Origin: Sphingomonas guangdongensis
GTDB lineage: Bacteria > Pseudomonadota > Alphaproteobacteria > Sphingomonadales > Sphingomonadaceae
Assembly (NCBI RefSeq): GCF_900199185.1
Contig: NZ_OBMI01000001.1
Span: 1,240,001-1,304,000, forward strand
Length of the DNA stretch: 64,000 bases
Direction: 5' to 3'
In this document: positions 56,770-64,000 of the stretch, piece by piece
Position numbering within the stretch: the first letter of the stretch is position 1
Layout: each line of letters begins with the position of its first letter
Notes under the pieces: model-generated
What the model was told of the DNA's origin: nothing
Databases searched by the model: none
The model's input: the letters and a program-made list of their open reading frames with translations, nothing else
Translations under genes and position numbers: made by a program

Positions 56770-57467
56770 GACCTGCCTCCCGAGACCTGCTGTAGCAGCG
56801 CCGCGGCTGCCGCGGTCTCCGCATTGTGTTTCGACGTGCCGGTGCCGGTTGCTTCCGCGAAGCTGCCGATCGCGACCCGAATCGTGAAGCGCGGGGCGTG
56901 CGGCGGCCCGGAGCGGTCGAGGATCGTGTACTCGGGCGCGCGCCGCCCCTTGGCGGCTGCCCATTCCTGGAGCGCCGATTTGGGGTGCTGCGGAGCCTTG
57001 CCTCGGTGGTCGATCCGGCTTGCCCAGCGTTCCCGCACGAACGCGCGCGCGGGTGCGTAGCCGCGCTGAAGGTAGAGTGCCCCCAGCAGCGCTTCCAGCA
57101 CGTCGCCCAGCACATTGTCGCTGTCGCCGGCGCCATCGTCGCGCGCCTGCTTGCCCAGCCGGAGGTGTTGCGGCACGCCGATCTCCCGCGCGACCGCCGC
57201 GCAGACCGGCCCGGTCACCAGCGCGTTGAGTCGCTTGGATAGCTGGCCCTCTGGCTCGTTCCCGAATTGCTCGTACAGCCACTCGGCCATCGCCAGGCCG
57301 AGCACCCGGTCCCCTAAGAACTCCAGCCGTTCGTAATTGTCCGCCGCCTGGCTGCCGTGGGTCAGCGCGCGCTCGAACGGTGCGCGATCGGCAGGTGGCT
57401 CACCAAAGGTCGCGGCGAGCCACGGGTCGAGATCGCTGCTCAGAAGCCTTCCCCGATCCGCTCCCAC
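56766..57467 (-). CDS. rnc: Ribonuclease III
   Basis: RNase III (about 233 residues) cuts double-stranded RNA in rRNA and mRNA processing. The signature is NYERLEFLGDRVLGLAMAEWL (about 45-64), with the catalytic Glu and Asp, and SDNVLGDVLEALLGALYLQ supplies the second acidic pair. The C-terminal double-stranded RNA-binding domain starts SALQEWAAAKGRRAPEY. The GTG at 57467 lies inside the end of lepB; a CTG at 57443 is also possible, so the start is uncertain. Confidence 0.94.
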   Translation of the reverse strand: MGADRGRLLSSDLDPWLAATFGEPPADRAPFERALTHGSQAADNYERLEFLGDRVLGLAMAEWLYEQFGNEPEGQLSKRLNALVTGPVCAAVAREIGVPQHLRLGKQARDDGAGDSDNVLGDVLEALLGALYLQRGYAPARAFVRERWASRIDHRGKAPQHPKSALQEWAAAKGRRAPEYTILDRSGPPHAPRFTIRVAIGSFAEATGTGTSKHNAETAAAAALLQQVSGGRS

Positions 57468-58252
57468 CGCGCGGCCGAGAACCAGGTCCACGGCAGCAGC
57501 CAGCTGGCCGAGCCGTCGGTCGACCAGAATCCGACCAGCGCCCGTCCCTCCACATTCTCGACCGGAACGAGCCCGATCGCGCCGCCCTCGCTCGCCGGAA
57601 AGCGGCTGTCGGCGGACGCATCGCGGTTGTCGCCCATCAGGAACAGCTGGCCCGCGGGAACGGTGTAGACCTGCGTATCGTCGGCCTCCGGAAAATTGCC
57701 ACGATCGAGCACGTTGTAGCTGCGCCCGCCCGGCAGCGTTTCCCGGTACTGGACGTAGCGGCAGACAGGGCGGCCGTTCACCGAATCCCGGAACTGCGCC
57801 TCGCAGGCGTAGTTCGGCGATACCGGGATCACGAAGTCGGCGACCCGCTGGCGCGGCACGGGGCGGCCGTTCAGGAGCAGCTGGCCGTCCTGTACCTGGA
57901 TGCGATCGCCCGGAATGCCGATCACGCGCTTGATATAATCGGCGGTCGCCGACGGGGGCGCCTTGAACACCACCACGTCGCCGCGCGCGGGGGTGCTGGG
58001 GAAGACGCGGCCGGGGATCAGCGGCAGGCTCCACGGCAGCGAATGGCGCGAGTAGCCGTAGTTCCATTTGGAAACGAACAGGAAGTCGCCGATCATCAGC
58101 CGCGGCAGCATCGACTCGCTCGGGATGGAGAAGGGCGACAGGATGAAGCTGCGGAAGATGAACACGACGATCGCGAGCTTCAGCAGGAAGCGCAGCGTTT
58201 CGCGCCATTCCGACGTCTTCGCGGTGTCGGCAGGTTTGATCGTGCTTGCCAT
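57440..58252 (-). CDS. lepB: Signal peptidase I LepB
   Basis: LepB (270 residues) cleaves signal peptides at the outer face of the inner membrane. One hydrophobic anchor (about 20-40) precedes SFILSPFSIPSESMLPRLMI, where Ser47 is the nucleophile. Lys108 in ATADYIKRVIG is the general base, and GDNRDASADSRF is the conserved box E. The C-terminal domain includes a cysteine pair (YACEAQF and GRPVCRY). It is the first gene of lepB-rnc-era and is divergent from pgi. Confidence 0.96.
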   Translation of the reverse strand: MASTIKPADTAKTSEWRETLRFLLKLAIVVFIFRSFILSPFSIPSESMLPRLMIGDFLFVSKWNYGYSRHSLPWSLPLIPGRVFPSTPARGDVVVFKAPPSATADYIKRVIGIPGDRIQVQDGQLLLNGRPVPRQRVADFVIPVSPNYACEAQFRDSVNGRPVCRYVQYRETLPGGRSYNVLDRGNFPEADDTQVYTVPAGQLFLMGDNRDASADSRFPASEGGAIGLVPVENVEGRALVGFWSTDGSASWLLPWTWFSAARWERIGEGF

Positions 58253-58333
58253 GCGCCGGGCATGTGGCGGCGCGACTTGCGCGTCAAGCGCCAGCAGCTA
58301 GAGGGGCAACGCACACAGCGGACGAGGTGGCGA

Positions 58334-59827
58334 ATGACGGACTGGTCGCGGGTCGAGGCATTGTCGCCCCCCAAGCTCACGGAACTGTTCGCGGCCGATC
58401 CGGAACGGGTCTCGCGCTTCTCCGTCGATGTCGCCGGCATCCACTTCGATTTCAGCAAGACCCACCTCGACGCCGAGGCGCTCGCCGCCTTCGACGCGCT
58501 CGCGAAGTCGGCCAACATGGCGGCCAAGCGCGACGCGCTGTTCGCGGGCGACAAGGTCAACACCAGCGAGGACCGCGCGGTCACCCACGTCGCCGAGCGC
58601 GGCGAGGGCGCGGAGGAAGATTCAGCCAAGGCGGCGCAGCTCCACGCCCGCATGCGCGCGCTGATCGACGCGATCGAGGGCGAGGCGCTGGGGCCCGTCC
58701 GCCACATCCTCCACATCGGGATCGGCGGCTCCGCGCTCGGGCCGGAGCTGCTGGTTGACGCGCTCGGCCGCGACACCGACCGCTACGACGTGGCGGTCGT
58801 TTCGAACATCGATGGGGTCGCGTTGGAGGAGGTGTTCGACGCGTTCGACCCGCAGGCGACGCTGGTGGTGGTCGCGTCCAAGACCTTCACTACGACCGAG
58901 ACGCTCCAGAACGCGGGAAGCGCGCTCGCCTGGCTGGCCGAGGACGGCGTCGAGGACCCGTACGGCCGCGTCATCGCGCTGACCGCCGCGCCCGAGAAGG
59001 CGATCGAGTGGGGCGTGGACGAGACGCGGGTGCTTCCCTTCGCCGACTCGGTCGGCGGGCGCTACTCGCTTTGGTCGTCAATCGGCTTCCCCGCGGCGAT
59101 CGCACTCGGCTGGGACGCGTTCGCCGAGCTGCTGGAGGGCGCGGCCGAGATGGACCGCCACTTCAAGCTGACGGCTTCCCATGAGAACGCGCCGGTGCTC
59201 GCCGCGTTCGCCGACCTGTTCTACACGCAGGTCCGACACGCCGAGACGCGCGCGACCTTTGCCTATGACGAGCGGCTGCGGCTGCTGCCGAGCTACCTCC
59301 AGCAGCTGGAGATGGAGTCGAACGGCAAGGGCGTGACGAGCGACGGCGTGGCGCTCGACCGGCCGTCGGCGCCGATCACCTGGGGCGGCGTCGGCACGGA
59401 CGCGCAGCACGCGGTGTTCCAGCTGCTCCATCAGGGCACGCACCTCGTCCCCGTCGAGTTCGTCGCGGTGGTGGAGGGCGGCGACGCGCTGGCGGAGGCG
59501 CACCACTCCGCGCTGCTGCTCAACGCGTTTGCGCAGGGTGCGGCGCTGATGGCCGGCCGCGCCAACCCGGACGATCCGCAGCGCGCCTACCCCGGCGACC
59601 GCCCGTCGACCACGCTGCTGCTCGATCAGCTCGATCCGCGGACACTCGGCGCGCTGATCGCCTTCTACGAGCACCGCACCTTTGTCAGCGGCGCGCTGCT
59701 CGGCATCAACCCCTTTGACCAGTTCGGGGTCGAACTCGGCAAGGAGATGGCCAAGGCGGCGGGCGAGGGTGGCGGCGACTTCGACGCGTCCACCCGCGAC
59801 CTCATTCATCGGGCGTTCGCCGATTGA
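58334..59827 (+). CDS. pgi: Glucose-6-phosphate isomerase
   Basis: Pgi (497 residues) interconverts glucose-6-phosphate and fructose-6-phosphate. HILHIGIGGSALGPELLVDAL (about 120-140), VASKTFTTTETLQNAGSAL and SVGGRYSLWSSIGFPAAIAL carry the SIS-domain phosphate loops and the catalytic region, and EHRTFVSGALLGINPFDQFGVE is the C-terminal signature with the conserved lysine nearby. The start ATG is followed by TDWSRVEALSPP. It is followed by the glycine riboswitch and gcv operon, with no terminator evident between them. Confidence 0.96.
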   Translation: MTDWSRVEALSPPKLTELFAADPERVSRFSVDVAGIHFDFSKTHLDAEALAAFDALAKSANMAAKRDALFAGDKVNTSEDRAVTHVAERGEGAEEDSAKAAQLHARMRALIDAIEGEALGPVRHILHIGIGGSALGPELLVDALGRDTDRYDVAVVSNIDGVALEEVFDAFDPQATLVVVASKTFTTTETLQNAGSALAWLAEDGVEDPYGRVIALTAAPEKAIEWGVDETRVLPFADSVGGRYSLWSSIGFPAAIALGWDAFAELLEGAAEMDRHFKLTASHENAPVLAAFADLFYTQVRHAETRATFAYDERLRLLPSYLQQLEMESNGKGVTSDGVALDRPSAPITWGGVGTDAQHAVFQLLHQGTHLVPVEFVAVVEGGDALAEAHHSALLLNAFAQGAALMAGRANPDDPQRAYPGDRPSTTLLLDQLDPRTLGALIAFYEHRTFVSGALLGINPFDQFGVELGKEMAKAAGEGGGDFDASTRDLIHRAFAD

Positions 59828-59890
59828 CTTGAGCGCGGCGCGGAGCCAGAGCGTTCTTCGTCGAAGGCCGGGCAACCGGGCCGAGGCACG

Positions 59891-60080
59891 CGCGGGAGAG
59901 TGTTTCGGGCAACCGGAACCGCCGAAGGAGCAACCGCCCCGGAATCTCTCAGGCACCCAGGACCGCGCGGGGCCACGACACTCTGGAAAGCGCGTCCGCC
60001 GGTGCGGCGGATGCCACCGAAGGGGTAAGCGTGCGGCCTGTGCCGCAGGCGAAAGCTCTCAGGTTCCGTGACAGAGGGGG
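59891..60080 (+). ncRNA. Tandem glycine riboswitch
   Basis: Two consecutive glycine aptamers precede gcvT. Aptamer I (about 59891-59985) contains GGAGAGTG, CCGAAGGAGCAA, CTCTCAGGCA and the closing CACTCT. Aptamer II (about 59986-60080) contains CACCGAAGGGGTAA, CTCTCAGG and GACAGAGGGGG. Both core sequences match the known class. The 3' side can form GGCAACG/CGTTGCC (60079-60085 with 60106-60112), and an alternative CAACGG/CCGTTG pairing lies beside it. No U-run follows, so control is probably at translation. Glycine should turn on its own degradation. Confidence 0.96.
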
Positions 60081-60144
60081 CAACGGATACGACCGCGCTG
60101 GCGGGCGTTGCCGTTGTGACCTTTGGTGCGGAAAGGCCTGGCCG

Positions 60145-61353
60145 TTGAGCGACCCCGACCCGATCACGACCCCCGACATCGACGTGCCGCCGCAGGCGAT
60201 GGAGCTTGCCGCCGATCCGCTCGCCGTCGACGAGGCGGAGGCGGTCGAGCCGCTGCTGCTGCCGCTCGATGCGTGGCATCGCGCGCGGGGCGCCCGCATG
60301 GTGCCGTTCGCAGGCCATATCATGCCGGTCCAGTACGAAGGGATCATGGCCGAGCACCTGTGGGTGCGGCAGTCCGCCGGGCTGTTCGACGTGAGCCATA
60401 TGGGGCAGCTTCTGCTATCGGGCGATGGCATCGACATCGCGCTGGAGGCCCTGCTGCCCGGCGACCTGACGGAACTGTCGGTCGGGCAGCACCGCTATTC
60501 GCTTCTGCTGGGAGAGAACGGCGGCATCCTGGACGACGTGATGGTGTCGCGTTGGCCCAGCGGCTTCTACATGGTCGTGAACGGTGCAACCAAGTGGGAC
60601 GACATCGCTCATCTGCGCGAACACCTGCCGGACGAAGCGACGATCAACCATCTGGAAGATCGCGCGCTGCTGGCGCTGCAAGGCCCTCGTGCGGTTGACG
60701 CGCTGTGGCCGCTGGTCACCGGTGAATACCCGCTGGATGGGCTGGTGTTCATGCGCGGCGGCCGATTCATCCTTGCCGGGGTCGAGGCGTACATCAGCCG
60801 GTCGGGCTACACGGGCGAGGACGGGTTCGAGATTTCGATCCCGGCGGAAGCCGCCGCAGCTGTCGTCGATGCGCTGTGCGCCAGCCCGCTGATCAAGCCG
60901 ATTGGGCTCGGCGCGCGCGATTCGCTGCGGCTGGAGGCGGGTCTGCCGCTTTATGGACATGACCTCGATCCCGAGACGACGCCGATCATGGCCGATCTCG
61001 GCTTCGCGCTATCAAAGCGTCGGCGAGAGGAAGGCGGCTTTCCAGGACATGCCCGGATCATGGCCGAGCGTGACGCTGGCGCGGCGGCGAAGCGCGTCGG
61101 TCTGCTGGTCGAGGGTCGTCAGCCGGTGCGGGAGGGCGCGTCGGTGGTCGACGACGCCGGCGCGACGATCGGCCGGGTGACCTCCGGCGGCTTCGCGCCC
61201 AGCGTCGGAGCGCCGATCGCCATGGCTTATCTGCCGAGCGCGCTCGCCGTGCCGGGCACCACCGTCACGCTGGTCCAGCGCGGCAAGCTCCACCGGGCGA
61301 CGGTCACCCCGCTGCCCTTCGTTCCCCACCGCTACGTCCGCAAGGGAGGCTGA
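60145..61353 (+). CDS. gcvT: Glycine cleavage system T protein (aminomethyltransferase)
   Basis: GcvT (402 residues) transfers the methylene group from the aminomethyl-lipoyl H protein to tetrahydrofolate. [24 protein letters not shown] and [15 protein letters not shown] begin the folate domain (about 48-90). [19 protein letters not shown] and [22 protein letters not shown] follow, with the C-terminal barrel from about 320. The N-terminal 35 residues are an acidic extension. The start is TTG 60145, preceded by GGAAAGG eight bases upstream; ATG codons occur only inside the conserved domain. Confidence 0.95.
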   Translation: MSDPDPITTPDIDVPPQAMELAADPLAVDEAEAVEPLLLPLDAWHRARGARMVPFAGHIMPVQYEGIMAEHLWVRQSAGLFDVSHMGQLLLSGDGIDIALEALLPGDLTELSVGQHRYSLLLGENGGILDDVMVSRWPSGFYMVVNGATKWDDIAHLREHLPDEATINHLEDRALLALQGPRAVDALWPLVTGEYPLDGLVFMRGGRFILAGVEAYISRSGYTGEDGFEISIPAEAAAAVVDALCASPLIKPIGLGARDSLRLEAGLPLYGHDLDPETTPIMADLGFALSKRRREEGGFPGHARIMAERDAGAAAKRVGLLVEGRQPVREGASVVDDAGATIGRVTSGGFAPSVGAPIAMAYLPSALAVPGTTVTLVQRGKLHRATVTPLPFVPHRYVRKGG

Positions 61354-61355
61354 CG

Positions 61356-61727
61356 ATGCCGCGTTTCTTCACACAGGATCATGAGTGGATTGAGGTCGAC
61401 GGCACGACCGGCACCGTTGGCATCACCGACTATGCGCAGGGCCAGCTCGGCGACATCGTGTTCGTGGAGGTGCCGGCCGAAGGCCGCACGCTGGCGAAGG
61501 GGGACGAGGCCGCAGTGGTCGAATCGGTCAAGGCCGCGTCGGACGTCTATGCGCCGGTCGGTGGTACGGTGACGGAGGGCAATGCCGCGCTCACCGAGGA
61601 GCCCGACCTGGTCAACAGCGATCCCGAGGGCGCGGGCTGGTTCTTCCGCCTGACGCTCAGCGACCCCGACGCGGTCGCGACGCTGATGGACGAGGACGCC
61701 TACAAGAGCTTTGTCGCGAGCCTTTGA
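61356..61727 (+). CDS. gcvH: Glycine cleavage system H protein
   Basis: GcvH (123 residues) is the lipoyl-carrying shuttle of the glycine cleavage complex. The lipoylation lysine is Lys59 in [14 protein letters not shown]. The N-terminal [11 protein letters not shown] and C-terminal [13 protein letters not shown] are typical. AAGGGAGG lies at the right distance before the ATG, which follows the gcvT stop by two bases. A family B repeat lies in the gap after its stop. Confidence 0.97.
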   Translation: MPRFFTQDHEWIEVDGTTGTVGITDYAQGQLGDIVFVEVPAEGRTLAKGDEAAVVESVKAASDVYAPVGGTVTEGNAALTEEPDLVNSDPEGAGWFFRLTLSDPDAVATLMDEDAYKSFVASL

Positions 61728-61733
61728 ACAAAG

Positions 61734-61863
61734 TCCCTTCCCTGGAAGGGAGGGGCTGGGGGTGGATGGAGACTTGGTGGTACGAATCCGCCAGGCACTG
61801 AACCGACCATATCTCCAGGATGGTACCCACCCACGACCCCTCCCTAGAAGGGAGGGGGGGAGT
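61734..61863. repeat. Family B palindromic repeat between gcvH and gcvPA
   Basis: Inverted arms, left TCCCTTCCCTGGAAGGGAGG... (from 61734) and right ending ...AGAAGGGAGGGGGGGA (61863), share the core and self-pairing pattern of the element in sufC, with some changes. The element fills nearly the whole gap between gcvH and gcvPA and so lies within the operon transcript. It carries no open frame of interest. Confidence 0.82.
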
Positions 61864-61870
61864 ATATCGA

Positions 61871-63229
61871 ATGCGCTACCTGCCCCTCACCCCGTCCGAC
61901 CGCCAGGAAATGCTGGCCACGATCGGCGTGCCGCATATCGACGCGCTGTTCGCCGACGTGCCCGAGCATGCGCGCCTGCCCGGCCCGATCGAAGGACTGC
62001 CGCTCCATGCGACCGAGCTGGCGGTCGAGCGCCACATGACGGCGCTCGCCCGGCAGAACACGGTTGCGGGCGAGGTGCCGTTCTTTCTCGGCTGCGGCGC
62101 GTACCGCCACCATGTGCCGGCGAGCGTCGACCACCTGATCCAGCGCGGCGAGTTCCTGACCGCCTACACGCCCTATCAGCCGGAAATCGCGCAGGGCACG
62201 CTCCAGATGCTGTTCGAGTTCCAGACGCAGGTCGCGCGCCTGTTCGGGACCGATGTCGCCAATGCCAGCATGTACGACGGCTCGACCGCGTGCTGGGAAG
62301 CGATCACCATGGCCAGGCGGGTGACGCGCCGCGGCAAGGCGGTGCTCTCCGCCGGGCTCCACCCGCATTATGTGTCGGTCGCGAAGACGATGGCGCGGTT
62401 CACCGGCGACCAGCTCCAGACCGCGCTGCCGACGCTCACCGGTGAGCCGGATACCGACACGCTGATCGCGCAGGTCGACGACGACACCTCCTGCGTCGTC
62501 GTCCAGTACCCGGACATCCTCGGCCGGATCGGCGACCTGTCGGCGCTGGCCGACGCGTGCCACGCGAAGAAGGCGCTGCTGATCGCCGTGGTCACGGAGC
62601 CGGTGGCGCTCGGCGCGCTGCGCGCACCGGGCGAGATGGGCGCCGACATCGTGGTCGGCGAGGGCCAGTCGCTGGGTGTCGGGCTGCAGTTCGGTGGGCC
62701 CTACGTCGGGCTGTTCGGCTGCTCGGACAAGCTGGTTCGCCAGATGCCGGGGCGGCTGTGCGGCGAGACGGTGGACGCCGACGGCAAGCGCGGCTTCGTG
62801 CTGACGCTCTCGACCCGCGAGCAGCATATCCGGCGCGAGAAGGCGACGTCGAACATCTGCACCAACTCCGGGCTGTGCGCGCTTGCCTTCTCGATCCACA
62901 TGACCCTGCTGGGCGAGGCGGGCTTGCGGCGGCTCGCCGGGCTGAACCACGCCGGCGCATGCCACGCCGCCGATCGGCTGGCGACGGTGCCGGGGGTGGA
63001 GCTGATAACGTCCCGCTTCTTCAACGAGTTCACGTTGAAGCTGTCCAAGGAAGCGCGGCCGGTGGTGCGGCAGCTCGCCGACCGCGGGATCCTGGCGGGC
63101 GTGTCGCTCGGGCGGCTTTATCCGGGCGAGGCGGAGCTGGCGAACGGGCTGGTCGTCGCGGTGACCGAGACGACGACGCCAGAGGATGTCGCCGTGCTGG
63201 CGGACGGACTTACGGAGGTGTTGTCGTGA
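61871..63229 (+). CDS. gcvPA: Glycine dehydrogenase (decarboxylating) subunit 1
   Basis: GcvPA (452 residues) is the N-terminal half of the P protein, which decarboxylates glycine. [20 protein letters not shown] opens the protein. [22 protein letters not shown] and [20 protein letters not shown] (about 75-120) are strongly conserved, and [18 protein letters not shown] and [18 protein letters not shown] segments follow. This half lacks the PLP lysine, which is on subunit 2. The start ATG 61871 is chosen because conservation begins there; an in-frame start in the repeat is upstream. Confidence 0.96.
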   Translation: MRYLPLTPSDRQEMLATIGVPHIDALFADVPEHARLPGPIEGLPLHATELAVERHMTALARQNTVAGEVPFFLGCGAYRHHVPASVDHLIQRGEFLTAYTPYQPEIAQGTLQMLFEFQTQVARLFGTDVANASMYDGSTACWEAITMARRVTRRGKAVLSAGLHPHYVSVAKTMARFTGDQLQTALPTLTGEPDTDTLIAQVDDDTSCVVVQYPDILGRIGDLSALADACHAKKALLIAVVTEPVALGALRAPGEMGADIVVGEGQSLGVGLQFGGPYVGLFGCSDKLVRQMPGRLCGETVDADGKRGFVLTLSTREQHIRREKATSNICTNSGLCALAFSIHMTLLGEAGLRRLAGLNHAGACHAADRLATVPGVELITSRFFNEFTLKLSKEARPVVRQLADRGILAGVSLGRLYPGEAELANGLVVAVTETTTPEDVAVLADGLTEVLS

Positions 63230-63237
63230 GCACCTTT

Positions 63238-63370
63238 CCGTTCATGCTGAGTAGAGACCGAGTAGCTGCTATCGGCAGCGTATCGAGGGCTCGTATCGAA
63301 GCACCGTCACATGCGAACTGTCCTTCGGTACGCCAACTCGACAGGCTCAATGGCTACTCAGGACGAACGG
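63238..63370. repeat. Family A repeat pair within the gcv operon
   Basis: A left arm (CCGTTCATGCTGAGTAG..., about 63238-63290) and an inverted right arm (ending CTACTCAGGACGAACGG, about 63320-63370) occupy the gap between gcvPA and gcvPB. They can form a large hairpin in the transcript. The gap is otherwise without features. Confidence 0.8.
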
Positions 63371-63389
63371 CGAAGCTGGAGATGGCGGC

Positions 63390-64000
63390 ATGAGCGTGAA
63401 CCAGAGCGGCTGGCGCCCGGAGCGCCCCTCGGCAGCGGACGCGGGTGCGGCCACCGCCACCGGCAACCGTGCGCTGATGCTGGAGGAGCCGCTGATCTTC
63501 GAAATCGGCTCCACCAGGACGACCGGCGTCGATTTCGCCGACGGCGACGTGCGTCACGACCGCTTGGGCGATCTCACCCGCAAGACGCCGATTGGCCTGC
63601 CCGGACTGTCGGAACCGGAGACGGTGCGCCACTACACGCGGCTCAGCCGGCAGAACTACGCGATCGACCTGGGGCTGTTCCCGCTCGGCAGCTGCACCAT
63701 GAAGCACAATCCTCGGCTGAACGAGCGGATCGCGCGGCTGCCGGGGTTCGCCGACGTCCACCCGCTCCAACCTGTCGACACGGTGCAGGGCGCGCTCGGC
63801 GTCATCAACCAGCTTGCCTTCTGGCTGATCGACCTGACCGGCATGCACGGCGTCGCGATGAGCCCCAAGGCGGGGGCGCATGGCGAGTTGTGCGGCGTGC
63901 TATGCATCAAGGCGGCGCTCGAGGCGCGCGGCGACACCGAGCGGCGCGTGATGCTGGTGCCGGAAAGTGCGCACGGGACCAACCCCGCGACCGCCGCCTT
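63390..64000 (+). CDS. gcvPB: Glycine dehydrogenase (decarboxylating) subunit 2, 5' part
   Basis: The gene is cut by the right edge after about 203 codons. It encodes the PLP-binding half of the P protein. The opening is variable (MSVNQSGWRPERPSAADAG), then LIFEIGSTRTTGVDF, TRLSRQNYAIDLGLFPLGSCTMKHNPRLNER (about 88-118), FADVHPLQP and TGMHGVAMSPKAGAHGELCG are as in GcvPB. AHGTNPATAA is the last visible segment, just before the PLP site. It is separated from gcvPA by the repeat pair and translated from ATG 63390. Confidence 0.95.
   Translation, partial: MSVNQSGWRPERPSAADAGAATATGNRALMLEEPLIFEIGSTRTTGVDFADGDVRHDRLGDLTRKTPIGLPGLSEPETVRHYTRLSRQNYAIDLGLFPLGSCTMKHNPRLNERIARLPGFADVHPLQPVDTVQGALGVINQLAFWLIDLTGMHGVAMSPKAGAHGELCGVLCIKAALEARGDTERRVMLVPESAHGTNPATAA

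Overview
The window is a high-GC, gene-dense bacterial chromosome segment. SciP (a CtrA-binding regulator), a suf Fe-S operon headed by an Rrf2 regulator, a split glycine dehydrogenase (GcvPA/GcvPB), short-form HisG, CobS/CobT and a K+-insensitive proton pyrophosphatase together point to an alphaproteobacterium, most likely of the Sphingomonadales. No phage, plasmid, IS or CRISPR signature is visible. Most genes are core metabolism or housekeeping, arranged in tightly overlapping operons with many 1-4 nt stop/start overlaps and several GTG or TTG starts.

Layout. 1-10.4 kb: the start of an RND efflux adaptor gene, a SIMPL-domain protein, a GlsB-type membrane protein, sciP, mnmA, then a minus-strand run with an Nramp transporter, pdxH, a CDF cation exporter and a PhzF-like isomerase, plus YdeI-like, acidic and Bcr/CflA MFS genes. 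10.4-16.9 kb: M28 peptidase, long-chain acyl-CoA ligase, gamma-glutamyltransferase and pyrD. 17-23.5 kb: rrf2-sufB-(LprI-like)-sufC-(small exported)-sufD-sufS-sufT-sufA. 23.5-26.5 kb on the minus strand: infA-maf-RNase E/G-yacG-tRNA-Phe-trhO. 26.7-30.6 kb: trehalose operon otsB-GH15-otsA. 30.6-32.6 kb: a frameshifted S9 peptidase. 32.8-41 kb: hisG, LysR/SDR pair, hisD, nusB, small exported protein, thiL, hppA. 41-45.6 kb: DUF2332 protein and a bolA-GST-pirin-hydrolase operon divergent from a J-domain protein. 45.7-50.2 kb: a cluster of VOC, DUF1428, GST and SRPBCC proteins divergent from an HxlR-SCP2 regulator. 50.2-55.6 kb: cobS-cobT-RHH, a second gamma-glutamyltransferase and a small exported protein. 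55.9-59.8 kb: lepB-rnc-era and pgi. 59.8-64 kb: a tandem glycine riboswitch followed by gcvT-gcvH-gcvPA-gcvPB, cut by the right edge.

The least ordinary content is repetitive. Two palindromic repeat families are scattered through the window. Family A has arms resembling CGTTCGTCCTGAGTAG and occurs at four intergenic loci, one of which encloses a three-way-junction palindrome. Family B is built on CCCTCCC/GGGAGGG and occurs twice: between gcvH and gcvPA, and inside sufC, where it stays in frame and adds about 37 residues to an otherwise intact Fe-S assembly ATPase. This in-frame repeat in a core gene is the observation I rate highest. Others are an 8-7-8 inverted repeat that looks like the Rrf2 operator of the suf operon, small exported proteins interleaved among suf genes, and a one-base frameshift in the S9 peptidase that may be a sequencing error.
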